Notes: generated by a model not told the origin, from the letters alone. A stretch of DNA of 64,000 nucleotides from Peribacillus sp. FSL E2-0218 (GCF_037992945.1 NZ_CP150304.1:3971501-4035500); one strand, 5' to 3'. Positions 35,337 to 45,051 are shown, counted from the first letter of the stretch. Numbers and translations are program-made.

Positions 35337-37543
35337 TTTAATCCCTCCTCTATATAGTTAGGAAGCATTTTTTCAATCAAACCATTTAGAATAACTGAAT
35401 ACATAAAATCAGTCTTTGAATTTCCGGTATGTCTTACAATATCTCTAATGTTATATTTTTCATCAGTTTTAGCATTATTTTCAATTGGTGTATCGATCTC
35501 TGAATCATCAATTACATTATCAAACTCCAGATCATCAATTACATTATCATACTCTGAATCATCTAGGATATCAGTCTCTGAATTACCTTCTTTTGATTTA
35601 ACAGGATTTGGAATAGTAAATTTTAATTTATCTTTCTTTCTGAGTTCAATCCAAACATTTCTATCTTTTTTCTCTAGAGCATCAAAACCATAATATATAG
35701 AAAGCATAGCCTCCTCTAAAGTACGCGCATACTTTTCTGGTTTGCCTTGAAAGCTAACTAGAGCTAATCCTTCGAACAATTCATTTTCTTTATTTTCTTT
35801 CCAGTCATATAGCTTTCGGACTGTTGGATTTTCCTTTTCTTTTTTTGACTTACAGTAGTAGCTGTTAATCGTTGCATTTGTAGTTTTAGAATCTTTTACA
35901 GCTTGTTCAGTAGCTGCACTTTTTTTGTAATCTAAATCAGTTAAAATAAGTGTTTTTATTTTCAAAAATTCAATTACCTTACTGTATTTGTGTGCGTAAG
36001 CACCGCCAACCTGAACATACGCTATATATTTTTGATTAAGTTCATTATACTTATTTAAGGTTAATAACTTCCTTATGAGCAATCGTTCCGTATCGCCCTC
36101 GTAAAGAATGACTCTATCCGCAAAAACAATATCAGAAAATCCAATTTCATAAAACCAATCATAAAAATTATCAAGAGTGGTATCGCCACTTAAACTATCT
36201 TTAAAAGAAGAGAAATCATAAATTTTACTTTCCAACTGATTTTTTGGTCGTGAAACTCTTAGATTTTTCATTTCGGTGAGGCGTACCATTTCTCCAGAAT
36301 GAGTGCTTATTAACCCCTGAATCTTTTTCTCAAGATAATATTCTTTTAAATATTTCCCGAAAATCCTTTGCATTTGGGGATGCATATGCGATTCAGGTTC
36401 CTCTATCACGAATAGGTTTACTAATAAGGGATTAATTTTACGTTTATATGATTCTAGTTGTAAAAGTATATATATCATATTGCTATACCCAAGCCCTTGG
36501 GAAGCTTCGTTAAGATAATATCCTTCATAATTATATTTCGTGTTGGTTATTTGATTAAGAAGGGATGTTATCGTATCCTCATTGATATCTATATCAAGGA
36601 TCATACTAGCTGTATTCCCACCATTTGCTTTAGCAATAGTTTTCACTGCCTCGCTAAGACCTTTAATAGAAGCATCCCTGACAGTATCTATAATTTGCGC
36701 ATCTCGTATGGGACTAAGTATTTGATCAGGCAAATCTTCTAATAAAGGACCTAATTTTTCATTATGCTTAGCAAGCTCCACCATATTTTTACTTAAACTT
36801 CTGTAGTTACCATTGTTTTGGTCATCGAGAGATCTACCCGCATTAATATATTTATAATTAAAGAGCTTCCTAAATGTAGTAACTTCAATTTCTACTTTAT
36901 TTGTATCTGTAAAGTCGCTGTCGCAAAAATAACATTTCTCAAGGATACTTGCTTCATATGTAGACAATATCATCTCTTTAAATTGCTCAATCTTCATTGT
37001 TGTATCATCTGAAGACTTAGTCTTAGTGTATCTATTTTTCAATTTTTTGAAATTATCTTCTAAAGCTTGTCCAAAGGAAATTATAGTTGGCTCAAATGAA
37101 TACTCAAAATAAACACTTCTATTATCAGGATTTAAATCCATAATAAAATCGGCAAAATTTCTAATATCGTCTTTTTCGTTATAATCGATTTTAATCCGTA
37201 TTGATGTCACAGGTATTAGTAACTCCTTGCTAGGAGTAGGAGAATCCATATCAAATAGTTTGTTCGTGATTTTTTCCACTGTTGGCACTATATCTTGGTT
37301 CTCTTCAAAGCAGCTGTAAAATGTTTCATATACTTTATCAACCCATTCCTTAGAAAGCTTAACTGGTATGTCCGAAATAAGAAATGCCGTTTTACCATTC
37401 TGCAATACCGAACCAATTAAATTAATCATAGAGGTTTTACCACTATTATTAGCACCCGCAAGCAAAGTAACTTCGTCAGCCATTGAAAATGATTCATTTT
37501 TAAACTTCCTATAATTTTGTATACTTATATCTTTTAAAAGCAA
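35321..37543 (-). CDS. gajA: OLD-family ATPase/TOPRIM nuclease, Gabija GajA-like
   Basis: 740 residues. The ABC-type ATPase has Walker A AGANNSGKT (about 29-37) and FVIEEPESHMHPQ (Walker B); between them lies a long insert (about 45-370). The TOPRIM domain shows FADRVILYEGDTERLLI (catalytic Glu) and LILTDLDYKK (Asp-x-Asp). In class 2 OLD systems this nuclease works with a UvrD-like partner, as here. The C-terminal part has near-repeats DDSEYDNVIDDLEFDNVIDD. The usual start would be ATG 37558, but GGAGG lies inside it and points to the TTG at 37543 (8-base spacing). Confidence 0.78.
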   Translation of the reverse strand: MLLKDISIQNYRKFKNESFSMADEVTLLAGANNSGKTSMINLIGSVLQNGKTAFLISDIPVKLSKEWVDKVYETFYSCFEENQDIVPTVEKITNKLFDMDSPTPSKELLIPVTSIRIKIDYNEKDDIRNFADFIMDLNPDNRSVYFEYSFEPTIISFGQALEDNFKKLKNRYTKTKSSDDTTMKIEQFKEMILSTYEASILEKCYFCDSDFTDTNKVEIEVTTFRKLFNYKYINAGRSLDDQNNGNYRSLSKNMVELAKHNEKLGPLLEDLPDQILSPIRDAQIIDTVRDASIKGLSEAVKTIAKANGGNTASMILDIDINEDTITSLLNQITNTKYNYEGYYLNEASQGLGYSNMIYILLQLESYKRKINPLLVNLFVIEEPESHMHPQMQRIFGKYLKEYYLEKKIQGLISTHSGEMVRLTEMKNLRVSRPKNQLESKIYDFSSFKDSLSGDTTLDNFYDWFYEIGFSDIVFADRVILYEGDTERLLIRKLLTLNKYNELNQKYIAYVQVGGAYAHKYSKVIEFLKIKTLILTDLDYKKSAATEQAVKDSKTTNATINSYYCKSKKEKENPTVRKLYDWKENKENELFEGLALVSFQGKPEKYARTLEEAMLSIYYGFDALEKKDRNVWIELRKKDKLKFTIPNPVKSKEGNSETDILDDSEYDNVIDDLEFDNVIDDSEIDTPIENNAKTDEKYNIRDIVRHTGNSKTDFMYSVILNGLIEKMLPNYIEEGLNWLQK

Positions 37544-38091
37544 TACAGAAACCTCCATCTATGTATATATTTAATTATAATTCAGAAGACTCATTTTTAA
37601 ATCTTCAATCTTGGAATCTAATAATATTTTACCAGTAAATACCTGATTTATATATGATAAAATAATTATTCAAATGAATATGTATAAGATTATAAAAAAG
37701 GACTAATAGATTTGATCTATTAATTCTTAGATTCGAATTAAGATTTAATTAGAAGTAGTGCAGGTTTCATCATTGCTCTTTAATTTTCATCCATTTCAGC
37801 AGTTATAATATCTTCTTTCATCCAGTGTTAAGAATCCTGCTAAATTAGCTTCTTCTAATTGATGCTTCAAATAATGGCCCCATGCCTTTGTCGTGAATAG
37901 TGTTTTTGTTTAATAGTAAAAAACACTTGTTGCCTAATTTAGACAATCAAGTGCTTTGTTTATGTTTTTTTAGCTTAACTATACTTTAATTAAGTGCATT
38001 GCCTTGTTATTAAAATTCCCTTCGGAAAAAATGTCATGTCACCCAATCCTAGCATTATATGATCCTTCTTTATAACTTTCGACGTATAGAA
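37544..38091. other. intergenic region with terminator and a possible coding remnant
   Basis: 548 bases. The minus strand near 37800-37915 reads TKAWGHYLKHQLEEANLAGF then LTLDERRYYN before a stop, which looks like the end of a lost gene. The rest is AT-rich promoter region for the OLD gene. No intact gene was found. Confidence 0.35.
37918..37956 (-). terminator. terminator downstream of the SMI1 genes
   Basis: CACTTG / CAAGTG plus an inner TTGCCT / AGACAA (one mismatch) form a long hairpin. On the minus strand TTTTTT follows. Confidence 0.65.
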
Positions 38092-38553
38092 TTACAGAAG
38101 GCTTGCTTCAAGTGCATCACTCAACATAGAATCGAAACTATCAAAGAACTGAATTAAAGTTCCAGAGGGTTTATCAAGTTCTACATATACTCTCTCATTT
38201 AGGTCATAACAAAACCATGCAATATCAGAATCCCCCATAAATATGTATTGCTTTTGCCAATCATTTTCATACCAAAACTCGTTTGTTTCAATAAACCCCT
38301 GAACCTCTTCATCTACTTCGTTATCAAGTAGCGTTTCATCAACCCCATAGATTACTAATCCATTAAAGTCTAATCCATTTACTTTCTTTAGAAATTCAAT
38401 ATAAGACTCAGGAATAATAATGTTTCCAAGTTTCTGCTGAATGGTTTGTTTCATTTTTATAATTTCTGAATTCGATACTGAATTCCTAAGTGAACCATCA
38501 TATTTCCCTTCAATTTTTTCTACTTCTATCAATAAGTCTTTCCACTGAGGCAT
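38092..38553 (-). CDS. SMI1/KNR4-type protein (YrhA-like), probable immunity protein
   Basis: 153 residues: MPQWKDLLIEVEKIEGKYDG start, IPESYIEFLKKVNGLDFNGL in the middle, and IAWFCYDLNERVYVELDKPS near the end. This is the SMI1/KNR4 (SUKH-like) fold used by many immunity proteins of polymorphic toxins. It follows another SMI1 gene and an LXG toxin on the same strand, with a gap of about 48 bases. It may protect against the toxin or against a related one. AGGAGGAG precedes the ATG. Confidence 0.78.
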   Translation of the reverse strand: MPQWKDLLIEVEKIEGKYDGSLRNSVSNSEIIKMKQTIQQKLGNIIIPESYIEFLKKVNGLDFNGLVIYGVDETLLDNEVDEEVQGFIETNEFWYENDWQKQYIFMGDSDIAWFCYDLNERVYVELDKPSGTLIQFFDSFDSMLSDALEASLL

Positions 38554-38601
38554 ATGTACTCCTCCTTTCTTTTAAACCGTTTTGAAGGGTAAACATAATC
38601 C

Positions 38602-39033
38602 TCAAATATCAAAAAAGTATTCATTGTCTTCATCAACTTTTTTTATAAAACTCTCTAATGAATCAGCTATTTTATTGTCAAAGAAGTGTACAGAGGTCCT
38701 TTGAGTATCATTTAGATCAAGTGTTAAATATACACCTTCGTTTACTTCATAAAAAACAAGTTTGTCTGCTTCTTCATATATCCCCTCTAAGTCAGGGTCA
38801 TACTCATAGATACCTTCCCTTAGTGTAATATCTGCAATAGTATCAGGATCCATTAATCTACTTATTGAATTCTCATTATTGCCTTTAAAAAAACCATAAC
38901 CAACTTCTAAGTAAAACTCCCTTAGTTCAGAGGGAAATCTAAATCCGAGTCTTTCCTCCGCTTTAATAAGGTCTTTTTCTTTTAATGGAAAAAACTTATG
39001 ATTACTATTTTTAATATAATCAAATTTAGCCAC
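38602..39033 (-). CDS. SMI1/KNR4 immunity protein
   Basis: 143 residues: MAKFDYIKNSNHKFFPLKEK, LGFRFPSELREFYLEVGYGF, LTLDLNDTQRTSVHFF. SMI1/KNR4 family, the usual partner of LXG and WapA-type nuclease toxins. The start is the GTG at 39033, nine bases after AGGAGG, which is encoded by the last two Arg codons of the toxin gene; a TTG at 39039 would be only three bases away. Tight coupling to the toxin indicates that it is the cognate antidote. Confidence 0.82.
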   Translation of the reverse strand: MAKFDYIKNSNHKFFPLKEKDLIKAEERLGFRFPSELREFYLEVGYGFFKGNNENSISRLMDPDTIADITLREGIYEYDPDLEGIYEEADKLVFYEVNEGVYLTLDLNDTQRTSVHFFDNKIADSLESFIKKVDEDNEYFFDI

Positions 39034-39039
39034 TATCAA

Positions 39040-40824
39040 TTACCTCCTTGGAAACAATTTATTTGATGGAGATCCTTTACCATGAATGCCTGCCTGATGT
39101 TCATCAGGAAATTTGGCAGGATGTATATTCCACCATTCATGTGGACCACCAAAATTATTTTCTATAATATGATGCGCATCATAAGGTTGCCCGATATCTC
39201 TTGCGACTCTACCGTTCTTATCATAAACTTCTTCAGTATAACGGGGCCATTTTTGTCCTGTTTTTCCTTCCCATTCACTTATTAGTTTGTCTTTTACACT
39301 GTTAAACTTGTTTCTATGTTTAATAGTCTCAATCGGTGTCATTTTTTCAAATTTATGATTTCTTAGGGCTTCCTTTAATTGTTCCGTTTGAGATTTATGA
39401 ATCTTTAATCCTGTTATTGTCTCGACATTTCTAATATAATCTTTAGCTAAATCATAATCAATTTTACCCTTACTCTTACCATTTAGTTCAGACTCCACCC
39501 TAGCCATCGAAACCAACCGTTCCTTCAACCCAACCCCATCAACCACATTATAAGGTACTCCACCTGCCATCGACAGCTGGTTTTTCGGATTATAAGGCAA
39601 CAAATTAGGAATCGAGGCTAGTTCTTTTACTTTCGTTGCGCCTTTTACTGCAGCGGCTTTGGTTGTGGCTACCCCAGTTTTCGCTACAGCACCCGCTCCT
39701 TTTGTCCCCACCACTGATGTGACAACTGTTCCAAGGGCATAGGTTACCCAGTGGGAGCGGGAGTAGGCGTCGCCATTTATCATATCTCGTTCGTATGAAT
39801 CTGATATGGCTTTGGAGATATATTTATAGGTTTGAATTGGGTGCAGTATTGAGTTTGCTACGCCTTCAACCGCTTGCCCTGGGTCTGTGACGAGGTCATA
39901 AATGCCTGTGACGAAGTCTTTTCCTACATCGAACAGGCCAACGCCGATTCCTTTGGCGATGTCTGCGGTTTGTTTGGCGTTTTCTAGCTGCATGACCAGC
40001 TGTTGCTGGGTGGGTGCTAGGTTTTCGTAGCCGATTTGCTTGGCGATTTTGAGGTACTCGTCTGGATCTATGACACGATCGAGCTGGGCCTTCAGGTCTT
40101 TGATTCGGCGATTCTCCGCTTCCGCTTGTTTCACCTGGAGATATTCCGCGGTTTCTTTTTTCCTTACTTCCAGGTTTTTATAGGCTTCGCTATTTTTGTA
40201 GGCTGTTGCGTTAAAGTAGAGCGGAGATACTTCTCCTCCTCTTGTGCTGGATAGTTTCAGTTGTTCCATTAGTGCCGTTAATGCAACTTGGTCCGCTTCG
40301 GATTTGGCATATTCAGTCGTCCATTTATGATCGATTTCGTTTACTTTGTCTATCGTTTGGGTCCGTTTTGTTTCAGCTTTCTCGATATTTTCAAAGAACG
40401 CATCATCGGAAAATGGCTGTAACTGAATGATGTCATCAATTTCGGCGAATATTTTTTTTAGGTCGTTTTTCTGGGCTATGACCATTTCCTTGGCATTGCG
40501 ATTGGCGTTATCCAGTTCTTCTTCTAAAAAAGGGACCGTGACCACGGTTTCATGAAGGTTCGCTTCGGTTGCGTCGCCTTGAATGCCACTAAAGAAGGCA
40601 ATATGCCGATGGATCAGGCGCAGCCAGGCATCGACGACATCGATCTGCGCTTTGTAAAACCCTTTGATGGCCTCGGCGCCTTGCCCTTGCAGCTCTTGAT
40701 CCAAAGTAACGATGCTCTGGAATCCTTTTTTCAATTCGCTGAGCTGTTCTTGTATCGTTTTATATTGTTCGACACGCGTTTGCATGGCAGATAAAAGTGT
40801 TTGAGATTCGTATATCAGTGACAT
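39040..40824 (-). CDS. LXG-domain polymorphic toxin with HNH-type nuclease tip
   Basis: 594 residues. The N-terminal LXG helical domain (about 1-210, MSLIYESQTLLSAMQTRVEQ) directs export by the type VII (Yuk/Ess) system. A linker and hydrophobic middle (about 300-400) and the pretoxin segment NLLPYNPKNQLSMAGGVPYN follow. The C-terminal 90 residues carry PYDAHHIIENNFGGPHEWWN then HQAGIHGKG, an HNH/endonuclease VII-type active site with DAHHI. It should kill competing cells by cutting DNA or RNA. No LXG chaperone gene lies upstream. AAAGGA precedes the ATG at 40824. Confidence 0.85.
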   Translation of the reverse strand: MSLIYESQTLLSAMQTRVEQYKTIQEQLSELKKGFQSIVTLDQELQGQGAEAIKGFYKAQIDVVDAWLRLIHRHIAFFSGIQGDATEANLHETVVTVPFLEEELDNANRNAKEMVIAQKNDLKKIFAEIDDIIQLQPFSDDAFFENIEKAETKRTQTIDKVNEIDHKWTTEYAKSEADQVALTALMEQLKLSSTRGGEVSPLYFNATAYKNSEAYKNLEVRKKETAEYLQVKQAEAENRRIKDLKAQLDRVIDPDEYLKIAKQIGYENLAPTQQQLVMQLENAKQTADIAKGIGVGLFDVGKDFVTGIYDLVTDPGQAVEGVANSILHPIQTYKYISKAISDSYERDMINGDAYSRSHWVTYALGTVVTSVVGTKGAGAVAKTGVATTKAAAVKGATKVKELASIPNLLPYNPKNQLSMAGGVPYNVVDGVGLKERLVSMARVESELNGKSKGKIDYDLAKDYIRNVETITGLKIHKSQTEQLKEALRNHKFEKMTPIETIKHRNKFNSVKDKLISEWEGKTGQKWPRYTEEVYDKNGRVARDIGQPYDAHHIIENNFGGPHEWWNIHPAKFPDEHQAGIHGKGSPSNKLFPRR

Positions 40825-41116
40825 AGTGGAAAGTCCTTTCAACTGCTTTTCTACTAACTAGATTTTTTTGTATGTATGTTTTTTTATTGTTAAATTGTGG
40901 ATTATATATAGTTTAGAAGAGTTTCTTCATTTATTCAAGATTTGAAGGGGAATTCACACCATATTTAGTGAGGTTTTTAACACAACATCTTTTACCAATA
41001 AATAACCAACGATAACTAAGCAATGGTTTTCCTCGTAAAAATGTTTTTATGGTATGATAGGTAAATTGTTTATCTGCTCTGTATACTTTTACATTCAGCT
41101 AAGAAAAGAGGTTTTT

Positions 41117-42310
41117 ATGCACACCACAGAATTAACGAAGCGACATTGGTTGCTCATCTTAACACTCACTTTATTAACCTTCGTTCTCGGGACAAGCGAG
41201 TTTATTATTGTCGGGATTTTAACCGATATTTCCTCGAGTCTCCATATCACGAATGCCAAAGCAGGTACACTCGTTTCTGCGTTTGCGCTTACGTTTGCCA
41301 TTGCTACACCACTCGTGATGTCGGCAACAAGTCATTTTCCAAAGCGTAAATGGATGTTGTTTCTGATCGGTTCGTTCATCGTCCTGAATGCTTTGTGCGT
41401 GTTTTCGTCGAGCTACACCATGCTCCTTGCCCTTCGGATGCTGACGGCGATCGTAACAGGCGTGTTGATTTCGCTTGCGATGACTGTTGCCAGTGAAACC
41501 ATGCCGATTGCTAAACGCGGACTGGCGATATCATTCGTTTTTGGCGGTTTTACGCTCGCAAACGTGATTGGGGTACCGATAGGCACGGTCATTGCTGATT
41601 GGTACAATTGGAATGCCTCCTTCCTGTTAACGACTTTTCTCGGAGCTATTGCGTTTTTGGCAGCTTTTTTCGTATTGCCTGTTATGCACAGTACCGTTCG
41701 CAGTTCAATGCGTGAGCAATTTGCTTTGCTGACACATCCGCGAATCTTGATGGCTTTTTTCATTCCATCTCTTGGTTTTGGCGCGACGTATGCCGTTTAT
41801 ACGTATCTTGTTCCGATCCTGAAAGGAATGGAAGCACCAAGCAGTTCAATCAGTTTGATACTGTTCGGCTACGGATTCATTTCCATTTTCAGCAACATAC
41901 TCGCAGGGAAAATTGCCAGCCACAATGCAATCGGACGCCTCCGGTTCGTGTTCCTCGTGCAGGCAGTCGTTCTGATTGGTTTATATTGGACCACAAATAG
42001 TTTGATCATTGGGTTGATTAATATTGGGTTGATGTCATTGATGGCCATCCTTTTAACAACCTCCACCCAGCTTTATTTGATAGACCTTGCCGGCATTTAT
42101 CAGCCAAAAGCTACGGGGCTGGCCGCTTCCCTGATGCCAGTCGCAAGCAATGTCGGTATCGCCTTTGGTTCCGCACTCGGCGGAGTCGTATATCATCAGG
42201 GAAGTTTACTGAATGTGACATGGGTCGGTGGGCTCGTTGCCATTTGTGCAAGTCTGCTAACGTTCCTAAGTTATCGCTTGGACCAAAAACAACAAAAGAA
42301 GGCAGCGTAG
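41117..42310 (+). CDS. MFS transporter, DHA1 drug:H+ antiporter type
   Basis: 397 residues and 12 membrane helices. TLTLLTFVLGTSEFIIVGIL opens the protein and SHFPKRKWMLFLIG is the motif A region between helices 2 and 3. The branch includes AraJ, YtbD and PbuE-like exporters of drugs, sugars or purines; the substrate is not decidable. The ATG at 41117 is chosen because AAAGAGG lies about six bases upstream. Codon use is back to the chromosomal norm, so the island ends between here and 40.8 kb. Confidence 0.85.
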   Translation: MHTTELTKRHWLLILTLTLLTFVLGTSEFIIVGILTDISSSLHITNAKAGTLVSAFALTFAIATPLVMSATSHFPKRKWMLFLIGSFIVLNALCVFSSSYTMLLALRMLTAIVTGVLISLAMTVASETMPIAKRGLAISFVFGGFTLANVIGVPIGTVIADWYNWNASFLLTTFLGAIAFLAAFFVLPVMHSTVRSSMREQFALLTHPRILMAFFIPSLGFGATYAVYTYLVPILKGMEAPSSSISLILFGYGFISIFSNILAGKIASHNAIGRLRFVFLVQAVVLIGLYWTTNSLIIGLINIGLMSLMAILLTTSTQLYLIDLAGIYQPKATGLAASLMPVASNVGIAFGSALGGVVYHQGSLLNVTWVGGLVAICASLLTFLSYRLDQKQQKKAA

Positions 42311-42342
42311 GAGAAAGCTTACGAACGCCATGAATAAGAAAA

Positions 42343-42384
42343 AAGAAGTATCAAGAACATGGAGTTCTTTGATACTTCTTTTAA
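42343..42384. terminator. bidirectional terminator
   Basis: AAGAAGTATCAAGAAC pairs with GTTCTTTGATACTTCTT (one bulge) and TTTT follows, between convergent genes. Confidence 0.8.
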
Positions 42385-42399
42385 TTTGCTAAGATTTAA

Positions 42400-42726
42400 T
42401 TACTCACCTTTTTTACCGAGAACCGCCGCCAAAGTAAGAAATATATAAGGATAGGTTAATAAAGTAAGCTCTAAAAAATCGAAACTTCCAAAAATCAATA
42501 TGTCTGGAGCATCCTTATCTAAATAATATTCTTTTCCGGTCATATACAGGCCAATAAGAAGATACGTTAATATGGAAATTCCGATTAAACCATAGCCTAG
42601 GATAGTAAATGTAACTTTTGTAAAACTATATACTAAAATACCTATATATAATATTCCAAGCAGCAGCAATAAAATCGATATGTAAAACGGCTCATATAAA
42701 TAGACACTCATACTTTCCGTTAGCAT
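42400..42726 (-). CDS. hypothetical small membrane protein
   Basis: 108 residues with three hydrophobic segments (about 13-35, 38-60 and 85-105); it starts MLTESMSVYLYEPFYISILL and ends AVLGKKGE. No family is recognised. GGGGGAGG lies nine bases before the ATG. A decayed copy of its 3' half lies at 43019-43145, downstream of the ABC exporter gene, so this region has been duplicated in tandem. Confidence 0.6.
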   Translation of the reverse strand: MLTESMSVYLYEPFYISILLLLLGILYIGILVYSFTKVTFTILGYGLIGISILTYLLIGLYMTGKEYYLDKDAPDILIFGSFDFLELTLLTYPYIFLTLAAVLGKKGE

Positions 42727-42911
42727 CTTCTTAAGCCTCCCCCAACCCCTCGATTACTGATTTGTATTGGCATAATGATAACAAAATACCATGACCGGTC
42801 AGTTCCAAAAATGAAATAGGGAATTTCACATTCGGAACTTCCAGCTTGCTTCTGCGATATTTGGATCCCCATAAATGAAAAACCACTAACAAAAGTCAGA
42901 GGTTTGATATA

Positions 42912-42960
42912 TTACACCCATTAAAACTGTGCTTGATGAAGTTTGCTGTACTTTCCGCCC
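42912..42960 (-). pseudogene. remnant of an ABC exporter 3' end
   Basis: The minus strand reads GGKYSKLHQAQF*WV*, the same as the last residues of the exporter at 43298 (GGKYSKLHQAQFQWV) except for a CAA-to-TAA stop. Its decayed terminator (42880-42905) matches the one at 43264. Confidence 0.7.
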
Positions 42961-43018
42961 ATCTTAGGTGCTTACTCGACAATTCGCCTAGTAAAGCTAG
43001 CATTCAAACCGCCTGAAT

Positions 43019-43145
43019 TAATACAGTAAGCCCTAAAAACCGAAACTTCCAAAAACCAATATTTCTGGAGCGTGTCCGTCTAAATAATAACCTTTTCCGG
43101 TCATATACAAGCCAATAAGAAGATACGTTAGGATCGATATTCCCA
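43019..43145 (-). pseudogene. remnant of the small membrane protein gene
   Basis: About 125 bases are a diverged copy of the 42450-42575 part of the intact membrane-protein gene (for example TTTTCCGGTCATATACAxGCC and CCAATAAGAAGATACGTTA). The 5' half is missing. Confidence 0.65.
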
Positions 43146-43263
43146 CCGCCTCCTTTACTGGCATAATGATTACAAAATCATATGACCGGTCAGTTCCAAA
43201 AATGAAATAGAGAATTTCATATTTGGAACCTCCAGCTTGTTTTCTGCGATAACCCCATAAATG

Positions 43264-43291
43264 AAAAACCCCTGACAGAAGTCAGAGGTTT
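43264..43291 (-). terminator. terminator of the ABC exporter gene
   Basis: On the minus strand AACCTCTGAC pairs with GTCAGGGGTT around TTCT, with TTTTTC after it. A decayed duplicate is at 42880-42905. Confidence 0.7.
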
Positions 43292-43297
43292 GATTGA

Positions 43298-45016
43298 TTA
43301 CACCCATTGAAACTGTGCTTGATGAAGCTTGCTGTACTTTCCGCCGACTTCAATCAGCTCATGATGAGTTCCTTGTTCGGTTATTCCCTCTTCGGTGATG
43401 ACGAGGATTCGATCGGCATTTTTGATCGTCGCCAGTCGATGGGCAATCACGAGTGTGGTTCTCCCTTTGGATAGTTCGTTCAAGGCTTTTTGGATCGCTG
43501 CTTCCGTTTCGGAATCCAGAGCAGATGTGGCTTCATCAAGGATGAGGATCGGCGGGTTTTTCAAGAACATGCGGGCGATGGAGACCCTTTGTTTTTGACC
43601 TCCTGATAGTTTGACGCCGCGTTCCCCGATCAATGTGTCCAAGCCATCAGGCATATTGTGAATGATCTCTTCTAGCTGGGCGCGTCTTACTGTATCCCAG
43701 ATTTCCTCGTCGGTTGCATCCAGTTTTCCATAGGTAAGGTTGTCCCTGATCGTTCCATCAAATAGAAAGACATCTTGTTGGACGATTCCGATATGATGAC
43801 GCAGGGATTCCATGGTCATGCTTTTGATGTTGATGCCATCGATTTCGATCTCGCCTGAATCTATATCATAAAATCGCGGAAGCAAGCTGCAAATCGTCGT
43901 TTTTCCAGCTCCGGACGGGCCGACAAGGGCGATGGTTTCGCCGTTGTTTACGCTGAAAGTGATATGGCTGAGGACGTTTCCTTTTCCCTCGTAACCGAAT
44001 GTGACATTTTTGTATGTGATGTCTCCTTTTACATGCTTCACATCGATGGCATCCGGTGCATCGAGCTCATCTGGTGCCGTGTTCAGCAATTCCAAATAAC
44101 GGCGGAAGCCTGCGATTCCCTTTGGATAGGTTTCGATCACGGAGTTGATTTGGTTAATCGGTGTCAGGAATACATTGGAAAGCAGCACGAATGCGATGAA
44201 TTCACCAAACGTCATTTGTCCATAAATGACGAACCAAGTTCCGCACCCTAGGACAAACAATGAAATGATCTTCATCAGCATATGACTAATAGAGAAATTC
44301 CAGGCCATGACCTTATAGGCAACAAGCTTTGTTTTACGAAAACGGCCATTGTTCACTGCGAATTTTTCCATTTCGTGTGTTTCATTCGTAAATGCCTTGA
44401 CGACACGAATGCCGCTAACATTGTTTTCGACTCTTGCATTGAAATCTGCAATATCCGCAAACATTTGATTGAAGGCATGTGACATTTTTTTACTAAAGTA
44501 AATGGATAGGCTAATTAAGAATGGAATGATGATGAATGTTAATAAAGCGAGTTTCCAATTGATGGAGAGCATTAAACCAAAGGCGCCAAACAGTGTCATC
44601 ACGGCAATGAACAAGTCCTCAGGTCCATGATGGGCAATTTCCCCTATGTCCATTAAATCATTGGTCATCCGTGAAACGAGGTGGCCTGTCTTCGTATTAT
44701 CAAAAAAGCGATTGGACAATTTCTGAACATGGTTGAATAGCTTTCTGCGCATATCCGTCTCGATATTGATTCCGAGCATATGCCCCCAGTATGTAACGAC
44801 ATAATGCAGGAAGGCCGTCACTACATAAATGCCCAATAAACCAATGCACGCCCAGATGATAAAGGTCCAGTTACCTGTAGGCAATAAATCATCGATCACC
44901 TTATTGAAGGCCAAGGGAAAGGCGAGCTCCAGTAAGGCGGCCAAAATCGCACAAGAAAAATCAATGATGAATAACCATTTATACGGCTTATAGTAAGCAA
45001 AAAAGTCTTTTAACAT
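43298..45016 (-). CDS. ABC exporter, fused permease and ATPase
   Basis: 572 residues: a six-helix type 1 exporter domain (about 1-310) and an ATPase domain (about 330-572). ATPase motifs are GPSGAGKTT (Walker A), LSGGQKQRVSIAR (signature), LILDEATSALD (Walker B) and AHRLATIKNADRI (switch His). It acts as a homo- or heterodimer exporting lipids, peptides or drugs. It follows an iron-siderophore uptake operon by 127 bases with a hairpin between, so a role in siderophore or haem handling is possible but unproven. AAAGGAGG precedes the ATG. Confidence 0.85.
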   Translation of the reverse strand: MLKDFFAYYKPYKWLFIIDFSCAILAALLELAFPLAFNKVIDDLLPTGNWTFIIWACIGLLGIYVVTAFLHYVVTYWGHMLGINIETDMRRKLFNHVQKLSNRFFDNTKTGHLVSRMTNDLMDIGEIAHHGPEDLFIAVMTLFGAFGLMLSINWKLALLTFIIIPFLISLSIYFSKKMSHAFNQMFADIADFNARVENNVSGIRVVKAFTNETHEMEKFAVNNGRFRKTKLVAYKVMAWNFSISHMLMKIISLFVLGCGTWFVIYGQMTFGEFIAFVLLSNVFLTPINQINSVIETYPKGIAGFRRYLELLNTAPDELDAPDAIDVKHVKGDITYKNVTFGYEGKGNVLSHITFSVNNGETIALVGPSGAGKTTICSLLPRFYDIDSGEIEIDGINIKSMTMESLRHHIGIVQQDVFLFDGTIRDNLTYGKLDATDEEIWDTVRRAQLEEIIHNMPDGLDTLIGERGVKLSGGQKQRVSIARMFLKNPPILILDEATSALDSETEAAIQKALNELSKGRTTLVIAHRLATIKNADRILVITEEGITEQGTHHELIEVGGKYSKLHQAQFQWV

Positions 45017-45051
45017 AACAACCAGGATTTCCTCCTTTAAAGTAAGAAAGA

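Noticed and set aside
43298..45016. Membership of the ABC exporter in the iron uptake operon
   Set aside because: A 127-base gap with a probable terminator separates it; proximity alone is weak evidence.
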